DNA of 64,000 nt from the NCBI RefSeq assembly GCF_004310425.1, contig NZ_SIUB01000001.1, forward strand, positions 620,001 through 684,000, given 5' to 3'. The translations under genes were made by a program, and so were the position numbers. This DNA is from Hansschlegelia quercus. GTDB taxonomy: Bacteria > Pseudomonadota > Alphaproteobacteria > Rhizobiales > Methylopilaceae. Shown piece after piece: positions 19,855 through 28,416 of the stretch. The notes under the pieces were generated by a model. That model did not search any database. It saw only the letters and a list, made by a program, of their open reading frames with translations, and was not told the DNA's origin. Each line of letters opens with the position of its first letter. Within the stretch, counting starts at the first letter, position 1.

Positions 19855-20592
19855 TCAGCCGCGCGCCTTCGCCACAAGCGCCACCAGCGCTTTCCGCACC
19901 TCGCCCGCGTTCGTCACCGGTTCGGGGAACGGCAAGTAGAGCGCACGGCCGGCAAGCCCGATCTCGCAACCGAGCGGATCGCAGCCTTCAAAGCGCCAGT
20001 CGCCGTCCTCCGCGCCCAGCAACTTCGTAGCGTAGAGCCTGGTCGCGTCGGCATGGTCTTCGTTCATGTGCTCGACGATGCCGGCCTCCGCTTCGAAAAG
20101 CTTCTCGGCGCCGCCCGTTTCAGTGCGCAGTTCGGCCCAGTCCAGATCGACGATGCGGCCGAAGCCGGCCACGAGATGCGCGCCTTCCGGCTCCAGCCGC
20201 TGCATGCGGAAGTCGCCGAAGTCGAAATACATCGCGGAGTCCGGCTGCCGCGCGAGCCAGCGCGCCCTCCTGGCTTCCTTGTCGACCTCGACCGTGCGGC
20301 CGAACAGCGTGACGCGGGGATGGGCGAGCGGGTCGCCCGCGCCGATATCCGCCGCCAATACGCTCGCTTCCGGAGACGCCGAGAGGTTTCGCGTGTGGCG
20401 GGCGAGGTTTGAAACCAGCATCAGCGGCGCGCCGTCCTCGTCGGACGCGACGCCGACCAGCGAGACGTAAGGCCTGCCGCCGTCGCTGTCCCTCGTCGCG
20501 AGGCTGGCTCGCCGGGCGGAGCGAAGCAGGCCGCGCGCAGAGACGACTGGATCGAATTCGGACGTGGCGACGGGCGCCTCAACTTCGGTCAT
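19855..20592 (-). CDS. HugZ-family / pyridoxamine-phosphate-oxidase-like haem protein
   Basis: 245 residues. The N-terminal half is a split-barrel flavin-binding fold (RGLLRSARRASLATRDSDGGRPYVSLVGVA, LMLVSNLARHTRNL, RVTLFGRTVEVD). The C-terminal part contains EAGIVEHMNEDHADATRLYATKLLG, typical of the DUF2470 domain found in HugZ haem-utilisation proteins. HugZ-type proteins bind haem and can act as haem oxygenases, but many members are uncharacterised. It lies between the PEPCK-like gene (same strand, downstream) and chvI (divergent). Function beyond family membership is not claimed. Confidence 0.85.
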   Translation of the reverse strand: MTEVEAPVATSEFDPVVSARGLLRSARRASLATRDSDGGRPYVSLVGVASDEDGAPLMLVSNLARHTRNLSASPEASVLAADIGAGDPLAHPRVTLFGRTVEVDKEARRARWLARQPDSAMYFDFGDFRMQRLEPEGAHLVAGFGRIVDLDWAELRTETGGAEKLFEAEAGIVEHMNEDHADATRLYATKLLGAEDGDWRFEGCDPLGCEIGLAGRALYLPFPEPVTNAGEVRKALVALVAKARG

Positions 20593-20696
20593 GCGCGTGA
20601 ATTCCTTGAAGATCTTGGAACGATAGAGTGCCGGTCACATTTAAGCCACGGGATCACGGTTCATCGGCCGAACTCTGTGATATACAAGAAGGCGCC

Positions 20697-21404
20697 ATGC
20701 CGACGATCGCCCTGGTCGATGACGACCGCAACATCCTGACCTCAGTCTCCATCGCGTTGGAGGCCGAAGGCTACCGGATCCAGACCTACAACGACGGCGC
20801 CGCCGCCCTCGATGGCTTGCGCGCCGCGCCGCCGGACCTCGCGATCTTCGACATCAAGATGCCCCGCATGGACGGCATGGAGCTGCTGCGCAGGCTTCGT
20901 CAGAAGTCCGAACTCCCAGTGATCTTCCTGACGTCCAAGGACGAGGAGATCGACGAACTGTTCGGCCTGAAGATGGGCGCGGACGATTTCATCCGGAAGC
21001 CATTCTCCCAGCGCCTGCTGGTCGAGCGCGTCAAGGCCGTGCTGCGTCGGGCCGCCGCCAAGGAGGTCCCGGTCCCCGGGGCCGCCAAGGGCGTCGATTC
21101 GAAGGCCATCGAGCGGGGCCAGCTGATGATGGACCCCGAGCGTCACACCTGCACCTGGAAGGGCGAGCAGGTGACGCTCACCGTCACCGAGTTCCTCATC
21201 CTGCAGGCGCTCGCCATGCGGCCCGGCGTCGTGAAGAGCCGCAACGCCCTGATGGACGCGGCCTATGACGACCAAGTCTATGTCGACGACCGCACGATCG
21301 ACAGCCACATCAAGCGGCTCCGCAAGAAGTTCAAGTCGAGCGACGACGACTTCGACATGATCGAGACGCTGTACGGCGTCGGCTACCGCTTCAAGGAGAT
21401 CTGA
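20697..21404 (+). CDS. chvI: Response regulator ChvI (OmpR family)
   Basis: 235 residues from ATG 20697 ([22 protein letters not shown]); the frame extends upstream without similarity. The receiver domain has the acidic pocket VDDD and Asp52 in [11 protein letters not shown] as phosphoacceptor, with LTSKDEE and KPFSQRLL supplying the Thr/Ser and Lys. The C-terminal winged-helix domain includes [29 protein letters not shown] and [10 protein letters not shown]. ChvI with ChvG controls the envelope/acid-stress programme in Rhizobiales. It is followed 37 bases later by chvG, and divergent from the HugZ-like gene. The roughly 100-base shared upstream region is relatively AT-rich. Confidence 0.96.
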   Translation: MPTIALVDDDRNILTSVSIALEAEGYRIQTYNDGAAALDGLRAAPPDLAIFDIKMPRMDGMELLRRLRQKSELPVIFLTSKDEEIDELFGLKMGADDFIRKPFSQRLLVERVKAVLRRAAAKEVPVPGAAKGVDSKAIERGQLMMDPERHTCTWKGEQVTLTVTEFLILQALAMRPGVVKSRNALMDAAYDDQVYVDDRTIDSHIKRLRKKFKSSDDDFDMIETLYGVGYRFKEI

Positions 21405-21441
21405 GCGGGGGGAACATCTCCCGCTCTCTTCCGGTCATCTC

Positions 21442-23229
21442 ATGAGCGTCGAAGCCGAGCGGGCGGACGATATCGTCCAGGCCGATACCGAGGAGGACGC
21501 CGCCCGCGAACCGTTGGGCGTGCGGCTGAGGCGGAGCCTTACTGCGCTCCGGCAGCTCGGCTTCTCCAGCCTCACCCGCCGCATCCTCGTGCTGAACCTC
21601 GCGGGTCTCGTCGCGCTGGTGTCGGGCATTCTCTACCTCAACCAGTTCCGAGCGGGTCTGACCGACGCGCGCCTGCAGAGCCTGTTGATCCAGGGCGAGA
21701 TCATCGCCGGCGCGATCGCCTCTTCGGCCACCGCCGACACCAACCAGCTCTATGTCGATCCCAACAAGTTGATGGAGCTTCAGGCCGGGCAGACGGCGGC
21801 CCCCGGCGAAGAAAGCCTCCAAAGCCTCGAATTCCCGATCAATCCCGAGAAGATCGCGCCGGTCCTGCGCCGGCTCGTGACGCCGACCCGCACCCGGGCG
21901 CGCATCTACGACCGCGAGGGCGCGCTGCTGCTCGATTCCCGCTCGCTCTACGCGCGCGGCGACATCCTGCGGTTCGACTTGCCGCCGCCGCGCCGGCAGG
22001 ACGACAGCATGATCGGCGGCCTCGTACGCACTGTGAAGGGTTGGTTCCGCCGCACCGACCTGCCGCTCTACGCCGAACTCGGCGCAGCCAACGGCCGCGG
22101 CTATCCGGAAGTCACCAAGGCGCTCTCCGGCGCGCCGAACAGCATCGTGCGCGTGAACGAAGGCGGCGAGATCATCGTCTCCGTCGCGGTCCCGATCCAG
22201 CGCTTCCGCGCGGTCACCGGCGTGCTGCTGCTCTCGACGCAAGGCGGCGACATCGACGCCATCGTGCAGGCCGAGCGCTACGCCATCATGCGCGTGTTCC
22301 TCGTCGCGGCGGCCGTCATGGTCGTGCTGTCGCTGCTGCTCGCGAGCACCATCGCGGGGCCTGTGCGCAAGCTCGCTGACGGCGCCGTGCGCGTCCGGCA
22401 CCGCTACAAGCACCGCGAGGAGATCCCGGACTTCACGCGGCGGTCGGACGAGATCGGCCACCTGTCCGGCGCGCTCCGCGACATGACCAGCGCGCTCTAT
22501 GCCCGGATCGAGGCGATCGAGCGGTTCGCCGCCGACGTCGCCCATGAGCTCAAGAACCCGCTCACCTCGCTCCGCTCTGCGGTCGAGACCCTGCCGCTCG
22601 CCAAGACCGAGCAGTCCAAGGCGCGGTTGCTCGAGGTGATCGAGCATGACGTTCGGCGGCTCGACCGGCTGATCAGCGACATCTCGGACGCGAGCCGCCT
22701 CGACGCGGAGCTTCAGCGGCAGGACGCCGAGCCGATCGACGTCGTGACTTTGCTCTCCACCGTGCTCGACATGCAGAACGGCGCGCCGCGCGATGGCGGC
22801 GTCACGGTCGAGCTCAAGGTCGCGGACGCTGCGAGAGGGCGCGACGCCTATCTCGTGCTCGGCAACGATTCGCGGCTGGCCCAGGTCGTCACCAACCTCG
22901 TCGACAACGCCCGCTCCTTCTCTCCGCCGGGGGCGGTGGTGAAGGTCACCTGCCGACGCTCGCGGGGATTCGTCGAGATCGTGGTGGACGACGTCGGGCC
23001 GGGGATACGGCCGGATGCGATCGAGAAAATCTTCGAGCGTTTCTACACCGATCGCCCCGAGCAGGGCTTTGGCCAGAACTCCGGCCTCGGCCTGTCGATC
23101 TCGAAGCAGATCGTGGAATCGCAGGGCGGCGTCATTCGCGCGGAAAACCGCAGCGAGATCGGGCCGGACGGCGAGCCGATCATAAAGGGCGCGCGCTTCA
23201 CGGTCCGGCTGAAGGCCGCGCTCACATGA
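21442..23229 (+). CDS. chvG: Sensor histidine kinase ChvG
   Basis: 595 residues from ATG 21442. There are two transmembrane segments (ILVLNLAGLVALVSGILYL and VFLVAAAVMVVLSLLLASTIAG) flanking a periplasmic sensor of about 230 residues, as in ChvG/ExoS. A HAMP segment follows, then the H-box DVAHELKNPLTSLRSAVETL with His368, and the ATP-binding N (NLVDNARSF), G1 (DDVGPGI) and G2 (GLGLSISKQIVESQGG) boxes. ChvG senses envelope or acid stress and phosphorylates ChvI. The gene ends in an ATGA overlap with hprK, so the two are likely translationally coupled. Confidence 0.96.
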   Translation: MSVEAERADDIVQADTEEDAAREPLGVRLRRSLTALRQLGFSSLTRRILVLNLAGLVALVSGILYLNQFRAGLTDARLQSLLIQGEIIAGAIASSATADTNQLYVDPNKLMELQAGQTAAPGEESLQSLEFPINPEKIAPVLRRLVTPTRTRARIYDREGALLLDSRSLYARGDILRFDLPPPRRQDDSMIGGLVRTVKGWFRRTDLPLYAELGAANGRGYPEVTKALSGAPNSIVRVNEGGEIIVSVAVPIQRFRAVTGVLLLSTQGGDIDAIVQAERYAIMRVFLVAAAVMVVLSLLLASTIAGPVRKLADGAVRVRHRYKHREEIPDFTRRSDEIGHLSGALRDMTSALYARIEAIERFAADVAHELKNPLTSLRSAVETLPLAKTEQSKARLLEVIEHDVRRLDRLISDISDASRLDAELQRQDAEPIDVVTLLSTVLDMQNGAPRDGGVTVELKVADAARGRDAYLVLGNDSRLAQVVTNLVDNARSFSPPGAVVKVTCRRSRGFVEIVVDDVGPGIRPDAIEKIFERFYTDRPEQGFGQNSGLGLSISKQIVESQGGVIRAENRSEIGPDGEPIIKGARFTVRLKAALT

Positions 23230-23807
23230 TCGCAGGGCCCAGCATCCACGCCAATTGCGTGCTCCTCGGCGAGGCTGGCGTGCTGATCAGGGGCGCGCCC
23301 GGCGCGGGCAAGTCGTCGCTGTCGGAAATCCTTGTCGCCGCGGCGGAGCCGCGAGGACAGTTCGCCCGGCTGGTCGCCGATGACCGCACGCTGCTGGAGC
23401 GCGCCAGCGGCCGGTTGGTCGCCTCCGCTCCCGCAGCCCTTGCTGGATTGATCGAACGGCGAGGCTACGGGATCGTCAAAATCCCTTATGCGGAGGCCGC
23501 GATCGTGCGTCTCGTGGTGGATATCGAGGACGATCTGGCCCGAATGCCTACCGCAGAGGCGAAAGAAGTTCAGATCGAGGGCATCGCCTTGCCGCGGATT
23601 GCCGCGCCCAAAGGCGAGGCGAATCAGGCGATCGGCCTTGTTTTTGGCGCCCTTGAGAGCTTTTGGCGCCGTTGCTGTGTCCGCTCCCCTCTTGCGTTCG
23701 CGGCGCAACATGGAAAACTCATGCTTTCGGCGCCGGTATGCGCCAACCTGTGGGAAGACGTTCGCCACGATGGCGGCGAGCGAAGTCCCCGACCCGGAGC
23801 GCAATGA
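23226..23807 (+). CDS. hprK: HPr kinase/phosphorylase, short alphaproteobacterial type
   Basis: 193 residues beginning at the ATGA overlap with chvG. It carries the HprK catalytic core only, as in Rhizobiales: IHANCVLLGEAGVLIRGAPGAGKSS with P-loop Lys29, RLVADDRTLLE, and AGLIERRGYGIVKIPY. HprK phosphorylates HPr on the regulatory serine and removes that phosphate, coupling PTS state to ChvIG-regulated functions. Family members I recall are about 150 residues; here about 40 additional residues rich in Cys/Arg/Gly (from FWRRCCVRSPL on) extend the C-terminus. Whether this tail is real or reflects an old frame change near 23650-23700 is open. Confidence 0.9.
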   Translation: MIAGPSIHANCVLLGEAGVLIRGAPGAGKSSLSEILVAAAEPRGQFARLVADDRTLLERASGRLVASAPAALAGLIERRGYGIVKIPYAEAAIVRLVVDIEDDLARMPTAEAKEVQIEGIALPRIAAPKGEANQAIGLVFGALESFWRRCCVRSPLAFAAQHGKLMLSAPVCANLWEDVRHDGGERSPRPGAQ

Positions 23808-23825
23808 GTTTTGCGCGGAGACTGC

Positions 23826-24227
23826 ATGATAGGCCTGGTCCTCGTCACCCATGGGCGTCTCGCCTGTGAGTTTCGCGCCGCTCTCGAACACGTGGTCGGC
23901 CCGCAGAACCAAATTGCGACCGTCACGATCGATCCCGAGGACGACATGGAGCTCCGACGTGGCGACATCATCGCCGCGGTGCGGGACGTCGATACCGGAG
24001 ACGGCGTCGCGGTGCTTACCGATATGTTCGGCGGCACCCCATCAAATCTTGCGATCTCATGCATGGACGGCCGGAAGGTCGAGGTCATAGCCGGCATCAA
24101 CCTTCCGATGCTGATCAAGCTCGCAAGCGTGCGCGGAGACCTTCCGCTCGACGTCGCGGTCGTTCAGGCTCAGGACGCCGGACGCAAATACATCAACGTC
24201 GCGAGCCGCGTTCTGTCGGGCAAGTAA
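23826..24227 (+). CDS. PTS EIIA component, mannose/fructose family
   Basis: 133 residues from ATG 23826 with GGAG five bases upstream. The N-terminus MIGLVLVTHGRLACEF carries His9, the phosphorylated residue of EIIA(Man) proteins, and LTDMFGGTPSNLA is the family signature. In alphaproteobacteria that lack sugar PTS permeases, this EIIA and HPr form a regulatory phosphorelay (PTS-Ntr) fed by EI-Ntr rather than a transport system. It lies 18 bases after hprK and about 50 bases before the HPr gene, consistent with one transcript from chvI onward. No EIIB, EIIC or EIID gene is nearby. Confidence 0.95.
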   Translation: MIGLVLVTHGRLACEFRAALEHVVGPQNQIATVTIDPEDDMELRRGDIIAAVRDVDTGDGVAVLTDMFGGTPSNLAISCMDGRKVEVIAGINLPMLIKLASVRGDLPLDVAVVQAQDAGRKYINVASRVLSGK

Positions 24228-24278
24228 CGCAGGCGCCAACAATAACCGCGCGGAACGCGGGACTGGGAGACCTCAAGG

Positions 24279-24566
24279 GTGGAGTCCGGGCAGGGTTCGG
24301 TCGCGCGCGAGCTCGCGATCGTCAATAAGCGCGGGCTTCACGCCCGGGCTTCCGCAAAATTCGTGCAGACGGTCGAACGCTTCGGCGCGACGATCCGGGT
24401 CAGCCGCAACGGCGAGACCGTCGGCGGCTCCTCGATCATGGGTCTGATGATGCTGGCCGCCGGCAAAGGCACCACAATCCATGTCGAAGCCGAAGGCGCC
24501 GACGCCGAAGAGGCGATTGCGGCGCTGACTGCGCTTGTCGAGAATCGTTTCGGGGAAGAAGAGTAG
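24279..24566 (+). CDS. ptsH: Phosphocarrier protein HPr
   Basis: 95 residues from GTG 24279, with GGGAGA about nine bases upstream. His21 in NKRGLHARASAKFV is the EI-phosphorylated residue. Ser52 in GGSSIMGLMMLAAGKG is the residue HprK would modify, so both regulatory sites are present. It is the last gene of the chvI-chvG-hprK-EIIA-HPr block. A weak GATCC/GGATC hairpin just after the stop and an inverted-repeat element further on may end the transcript. Confidence 0.96.
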   Translation: MESGQGSVARELAIVNKRGLHARASAKFVQTVERFGATIRVSRNGETVGGSSIMGLMMLAAGKGTTIHVEAEGADAEEAIAALTALVENRFGEEE

Positions 24567-24599
24567 CGATCCGCAAAGGATCTATTCGCGGAAAGGGCG

Positions 24600-24702
24600 C
24601 GTCATCCCGGCCGAGCGGAGCGGGAGCCGTGATCGTCCTCAGAATAAGACGCGACTTCTTGCAAACGATCCCGGATCGGCCTTGCGGCCGTCCGGGATGA
24701 CG
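24600..24702. repeat. REP-like intergenic element with 11-base inverted termini
   Basis: CGTCATCCCGG at 24600-24610 is the exact reverse complement of CCGGGATGACG at 24692-24702, and an inner CCCGGAT/GGCCTTGCGGCC stretch allows more pairing. The 100-base unit fills the gap between the HPr gene and the convergent Tim44-domain gene. Similar GTCATCCCGG-bordered palindromic repeats are common between genes in Rhizobiales. A related fragment (CATGCCCGC-TCCG-GCGGGAC on the minus strand) lies near 19723-19740. It may act as a bidirectional terminator or simply be a dispersed repeat. Confidence 0.6.
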
Positions 24703-24729
24703 TTCTTCGCCGACGACGCGGAGCCCCGC

Positions 24730-25737
24730 TTAAGCCGCCTGCTGGATCGCCGAGAGCAGCCAGTTCCCGCCGCGCGAGCGCACGAAGGTCCACATCTCCG
24801 CGGCCTCCGTCGGCCGGCTCTGGTCGCCATCGACGACGCGGCCGCTCGCCCGGTCCTCCGTCACGTCGATCAAGCCGTAGCGCATCGCCACGGTCGCGTA
24901 GTCGCGCGCGCCTTCGCGCCAAGCTTCCGCAAGGTCGCCCTGCAGCAGCTTGACGTCGGTGACGCGGTTGACGACGCCGCGGCTCGCATCGTCCGCGAGA
25001 TCCTCGGCGAAATCCTGCACCACCTCAGGCGTCGCAAGCCCACGCATCCGCTCTATGTCCTGAGCGGACCAAGCGGCCTGCACTTCGCCGAGCCTGGCCT
25101 CGAAGACGTCGAAGTCCTGCTTCTCGAGCGTCAGGGGCTCGCTCGCAGGCTGACCGCCGCCGAATCCGAAATTGCGCCCAAAGCCGGAGCCGCCAAGGCC
25201 CGCGCCCTGCGCCGGCTCGTTGTCGCGGTTGAGGCTGTAGGGCGAAGGGCCGCCGACCGCCGCCGGCTGCTCACCAGCCCTGCGGCGCGCGAACCAGCCC
25301 ATGACGAGGCGCACGACCAGGAAGATCAGCGCGCCCTGGATGAGCAGGCCGAACAGCGAGGACAGCGAGCCGAGACCGCCGAACAGACCGGAGCCCGACA
25401 GCAGGCCGAACAGGCCCGCGCCGAGCAGCCCGCCCATCAGGCCGGCGCCGAGACCACCGCCGAACAGGCCGCCACGACGCGGGGCCTGCTGGGCCGCCGC
25501 GTTATTGCCGAAGGAGGGCCCGGGCTGCGCCGTGGTCGAGCGCTGCATCGGGGCCGCTCCCGGCATGGTCGCGGTCGGCGGCGGCGCGGAGAAGGTCCTT
25601 GTCCCGCGACTGCCGAAGCTGCCGCCTCTGCCCGCCCGCGCATCCGCATCGACCGGCGCGAAGGTCGCGCCGATGAGAAGGGCCGCCGCAGCAATGCTGG
25701 CGCAGCGTTTCAGGGCATTGGCGCTTACGCGCTTCAT
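24730..25737 (-). CDS. Tim44-like domain membrane protein
   Basis: 335 residues from ATG 25737 (MKRVSANALKRC), with GGAG six bases upstream; earlier in-frame ATGs lack such a site. A signal peptide or anchor is followed by a Gly/Leu-rich hydrophobic stretch (about 95-140, LFGGGLGAGLMGGLLGAGLF and LIQGALIFLVVRLVMGWF). The C-terminal half (from LEKQDFDVFEARLGEVQAAW) is the Tim44-like NTF2-fold domain, ending LSAIQQAA. Bacterial Tim44-like proteins (TimA-type) are inner-membrane associated, and their role is poorly defined. It converges with the HPr gene. Confidence 0.85.
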   Translation of the reverse strand: MKRVSANALKRCASIAAAALLIGATFAPVDADARAGRGGSFGSRGTRTFSAPPPTATMPGAAPMQRSTTAQPGPSFGNNAAAQQAPRRGGLFGGGLGAGLMGGLLGAGLFGLLSGSGLFGGLGSLSSLFGLLIQGALIFLVVRLVMGWFARRRAGEQPAAVGGPSPYSLNRDNEPAQGAGLGGSGFGRNFGFGGGQPASEPLTLEKQDFDVFEARLGEVQAAWSAQDIERMRGLATPEVVQDFAEDLADDASRGVVNRVTDVKLLQGDLAEAWREGARDYATVAMRYGLIDVTEDRASGRVVDGDQSRPTEAAEMWTFVRSRGGNWLLSAIQQAA

Positions 25738-26119
25738 CGCAGTCTCCACCATCGTCAACCGCAGTTGCGGCCGCTCGAGCACAGATGGTTATGGGTGGCC
25801 TGCGCTCCAATAGCCCGACACATCATGCGAAACTAAGCTCACGTTTTATTTATCGCGGCGTGAGAGTTCACGATCGAAGCCTGCAGATCATGATCCACGC
25901 CCGAAGTACGGCGAAATACCTCGCTGCCGTGTCTTGGCGATAAACTGCGGGAGTCATGATCGGGCTCCCGGAAGCGGCAAGGTCTCTGGCTGCTGCAAGT
26001 AGGCCGCTCGGCTCTCCGCCGCCCTGCTTCCGCCACGCTGCGGCCTAAATGTCACGGCCGCGGCGAACTGCCTCACGACGGCATTTCAGGCTCGGCCTCG
26101 ACGCCATCCGGCCTTAAGC
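25738..26119. other. Intergenic region with no recognised gene
   Basis: About 380 bases between divergent genes, somewhat less GC-rich than its surroundings, especially 25820-25950. A small inverted repeat CTCACG (25838-25843) / CGTGAG (25859-25864) flanks an AT-rich TTTTATTTAT core. Two TCATGATC-like words occur near 25890 and 25953. It should hold the promoter of the Tim44-domain gene and of the small secreted protein gene. No open frame here resembles a known family. Confidence 0.4.
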
Positions 26120-26605
26120 ATGGTCGCTATGGGGACGATCCGGCGGATTCGCCGACATCAGCAGGCCTTGATCGTTGGCGCGGCGCTCTGCGGAGCAGCC
26201 ATGTCCACCTTTGCGCAGGCCGAGAGCTTCAGCGTGGGCGCTCTCACGGCCGCTCGCGCGCAGCTTTTCGTTCCGACGGATTCGCTGGCGGCGCTGCCGC
26301 TGCTGCCGGAAAGTGAAGCGACATTCGATCGTCCGGCGGCCGCCCTTGACGCTGGCGCCGTCGCGGTTGCGGTCCGCGCCGACACCGAACGGCTGGCCGC
26401 TCCGGCGCAGGAGTCAGAGACAGTCGCCGCAACTGCCCACGAGGCGCCGATCGAGCGGCGGATCACACTGGTCTTCGCGCGCTTCGAGGAGACGGACGCC
26501 GCCGCCGCTTCGAACCGGGCGCAGAACGATTTCGCGGCGGCCGCGCGGCGCTGGACGCCGGCGGTGTCATCGATGCTCATCGCCCTCGCGCTTCCGGTGC
26601 GCTGA
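26120..26605 (+). CDS. Hypothetical secreted protein
   Basis: 161 residues, no family recognised. The N-terminus is basic then hydrophobic ([36 protein letters not shown]), a good signal peptide with likely cleavage after AQA. The rest is Ala-rich, mildly acidic and low in complexity; a C-terminal hydrophobic end ([13 protein letters not shown]) could associate with membranes. There is no clear ribosome-binding site before ATG 26120; ATG 26129 is an alternative. The opposite strand is also open across this interval, so coding status is uncertain, but only this frame shows a recognisable targeting signal. Confidence 0.45.
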   Translation: MVAMGTIRRIRRHQQALIVGAALCGAAMSTFAQAESFSVGALTAARAQLFVPTDSLAALPLLPESEATFDRPAAALDAGAVAVAVRADTERLAAPAQESETVAATAHEAPIERRITLVFARFEETDAAAASNRAQNDFAAAARRWTPAVSSMLIALALPVR

Positions 26606-26699
26606 GCGGCACAGCCTTCTTTCACTGCATCATCGACTTGGCGGGCCTGATCCCGCGGCGACAGGGCGCGTCGTCAACGCGCGCCACGTCCCATGCGGT

Positions 26700-26719
26700 A
26701 CATAAAGACTTCTTTATGT
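26700..26719. promoter_or_regulatory. AT-rich palindrome upstream of ahcY, candidate SahR-type operator
   Basis: Perfect nine-base arms ACATAAAGA and TCTTTATGT separated by CT, in a region otherwise near 65% GC, about 90 bases before the ahcY start. A further TCTTTATTG overlaps the right arm. SahR, an ArsR-family S-adenosylhomocysteine-responsive regulator, is reported to control ahcY in several proteobacterial groups. That this exact word is its alphaproteobacterial site is my recollection, not verified. It is the clearest operator-like sequence in the window. Confidence 0.55.
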
Positions 26720-26808
26720 CTTTATTGAACCGGACCAAGCGGCGTGTTAGGCGTCCCGCAGACAGGGCGCTCCTCTTTCCGCGCCTACTCCATTTCGAGG
26801 ATCGCCCG

Positions 26809-28215
26809 ATGAGCAACACCGACTACGTCGTCAAGGACATCTCCCTCGCCGATTGGGGCCGCAAGGAGCTCGCAATCGCCGAAACCGAGATGCCGGGCCT
26901 GATGTCGGTCCGCGAGGAATACGGCCCGTCGCAGCCGCTGAAAGGCGCGCGCATCGCCGGCTCGCTCCACATGACGATCCAGACGGCGATGCTGATCGAG
27001 ACGCTGAAGGCGCTCGGCGCCGACGTCCGCTGGGCCTCGTGCAATATCTACTCGACCCAGGACCACGCCGCGGCCGCTATCGCCGCGACCGGCACCCCCG
27101 TCTTCGCCGTGAAGGGCGAGACGCTGGAGGAGTACTGGGATTACACGCACCGCATCTTCGAGTGGGCCGATGGCGGCACCCCGAACATGATCCTCGACGA
27201 CGGCGGCGACGCGACGCTGCTGCTCCACCTCGGCAAGCGCGCGGAAGCCGGCGACGTCGCCTTCCTCGACGGCGCCACCAATGAGGAGGAAGAGGTCCTC
27301 TTCGCCGCGATCAAGAAGCGGATCTCGCCGAACACCGGCTGGTACACGAAGAACGCCGACGCCATCAAAGGCGTCACGGAGGAGACCACCACCGGCGTCC
27401 ACCGTCTTTACGATCTCGCGAAAAAGGGCGAGCTGCTGTTCCCGGCGATCAACGTCAATGACAGCGTGACCAAGTCGAAATTCGACAACCTCTATGGCTG
27501 CCGCGAATCGCTGGTGGACGCGATCCGCCGTGGCACGGACGTCATGATGGCCGGCAAGGTCGCGATGGTTGCGGGCTTCGGCGACGTCGGCAAGGGCTCC
27601 GCCGCCTCGCTCCGCCAGGCCGGCTGCCGCGTGATGGTGTCCGAGGTCGATCCGATCTGCGCGCTCCAGGCCGCGATGGAGGGCTACGAGGTCACGACCA
27701 TGGAGGACGCGACCAAGCGCGCCGACATCTTCGTCACCGCGACCGGCAATGTCGACGTCATCACCGTCGATCACATGCGCGAGATGAAGGACCGGGCGAT
27801 CGTCTGCAACATCGGCCACTTCGACAGCGAGATCCAGATCGGCGCGCTGAAGAACTTCAAGTGGGACAACGTCAAGCCGCAGGTCGACGAGGTCGAATTC
27901 CCGGACGGCAAGCGCATCATCGTGCTGTCGGAAGGCCGTCTCGTGAACCTCGGCAACGCCACCGGCCACCCGTCCTTCGTGATGTCGGCGTCCTTCACGA
28001 ACCAGACGCTCGCGCAGATCGAGCTCTGGGCGAACAACAAGGACGGCAAATACGAGAACCAGGTCTACGTGCTGCCGAAGAAGCTCGACGAGAAGGTCGC
28101 GGCCCTGCACCTCGCCAAGATCGGCGTGAAGCTGTCGAAGCTGTCGGACAAGCAGTCGAGCTATATCGGCGTCCCGCAGGCGGGCCCGTTCAAGCCCGAG
28201 ACCTACCGGTACTAA
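26809..28215 (+). CDS. ahcY: Adenosylhomocysteinase
   Basis: 468 residues from ATG 26809 ([20 protein letters not shown]), with GAGGA eight bases upstream; the frame extends further 5' without similarity. It splits S-adenosylhomocysteine to homocysteine and adenosine, using tightly bound NAD. Visible motifs are [49 protein letters not shown], the Rossmann loop [10 protein letters not shown] and the C-terminal [28 protein letters not shown] segment (shown here only as family evidence in parts: [15 protein letters not shown]). The insertion loop typical of the longer bacterial form is present. It lies between a candidate operator and two strong terminator hairpins, so it is probably monocistronic. 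Confidence 0.98.
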   Translation: MSNTDYVVKDISLADWGRKELAIAETEMPGLMSVREEYGPSQPLKGARIAGSLHMTIQTAMLIETLKALGADVRWASCNIYSTQDHAAAAIAATGTPVFAVKGETLEEYWDYTHRIFEWADGGTPNMILDDGGDATLLLHLGKRAEAGDVAFLDGATNEEEEVLFAAIKKRISPNTGWYTKNADAIKGVTEETTTGVHRLYDLAKKGELLFPAINVNDSVTKSKFDNLYGCRESLVDAIRRGTDVMMAGKVAMVAGFGDVGKGSAASLRQAGCRVMVSEVDPICALQAAMEGYEVTTMEDATKRADIFVTATGNVDVITVDHMREMKDRAIVCNIGHFDSEIQIGALKNFKWDNVKPQVDEVEFPDGKRIIVLSEGRLVNLGNATGHPSFVMSASFTNQTLAQIELWANNKDGKYENQVYVLPKKLDEKVAALHLAKIGVKLSKLSDKQSSYIGVPQAGPFKPETYRY

Positions 28216-28223
28216 TGCGCCAC

Positions 28224-28286
28224 GGGCGCCGATCTTTCGGCGCCCTTCCGCCCCCCGGACGCCGATTTTCGGCGTCCGTTCTTGTT
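28224..28286 (+). terminator. Tandem terminator hairpins after ahcY
   Basis: Two perfect hairpins follow the ahcY stop. The first is GGGCGCCGA-TCTT-TCGGCGCCC (28224-28245). The second is CGGACGCCG-ATTTT-CGGCGTCCG (28256-28278), followed by TTCTTGTT, a typical intrinsic terminator. They separate ahcY from divL. Confidence 0.85.
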
Positions 28287-28416
28287 CCGGACTCTTAGGC
28301 CGGAGCCCCGCGTCGAGTACCTTGAAAGTGATTCGGGGGAGCGCACGGATGTCCGACGCGCTCGGGGCGCGCGCGCGGCGGACAAGCTCCCTCGAAATCG
28401 TCGACGGGGGCTTTGA

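Noticed and set aside
26606-26808. SAH or SAM riboswitch upstream of ahcY
   Set aside because: No pseudoknot-like or conserved riboswitch core was recognised; the strong feature is a short DNA palindrome, better explained as an operator.
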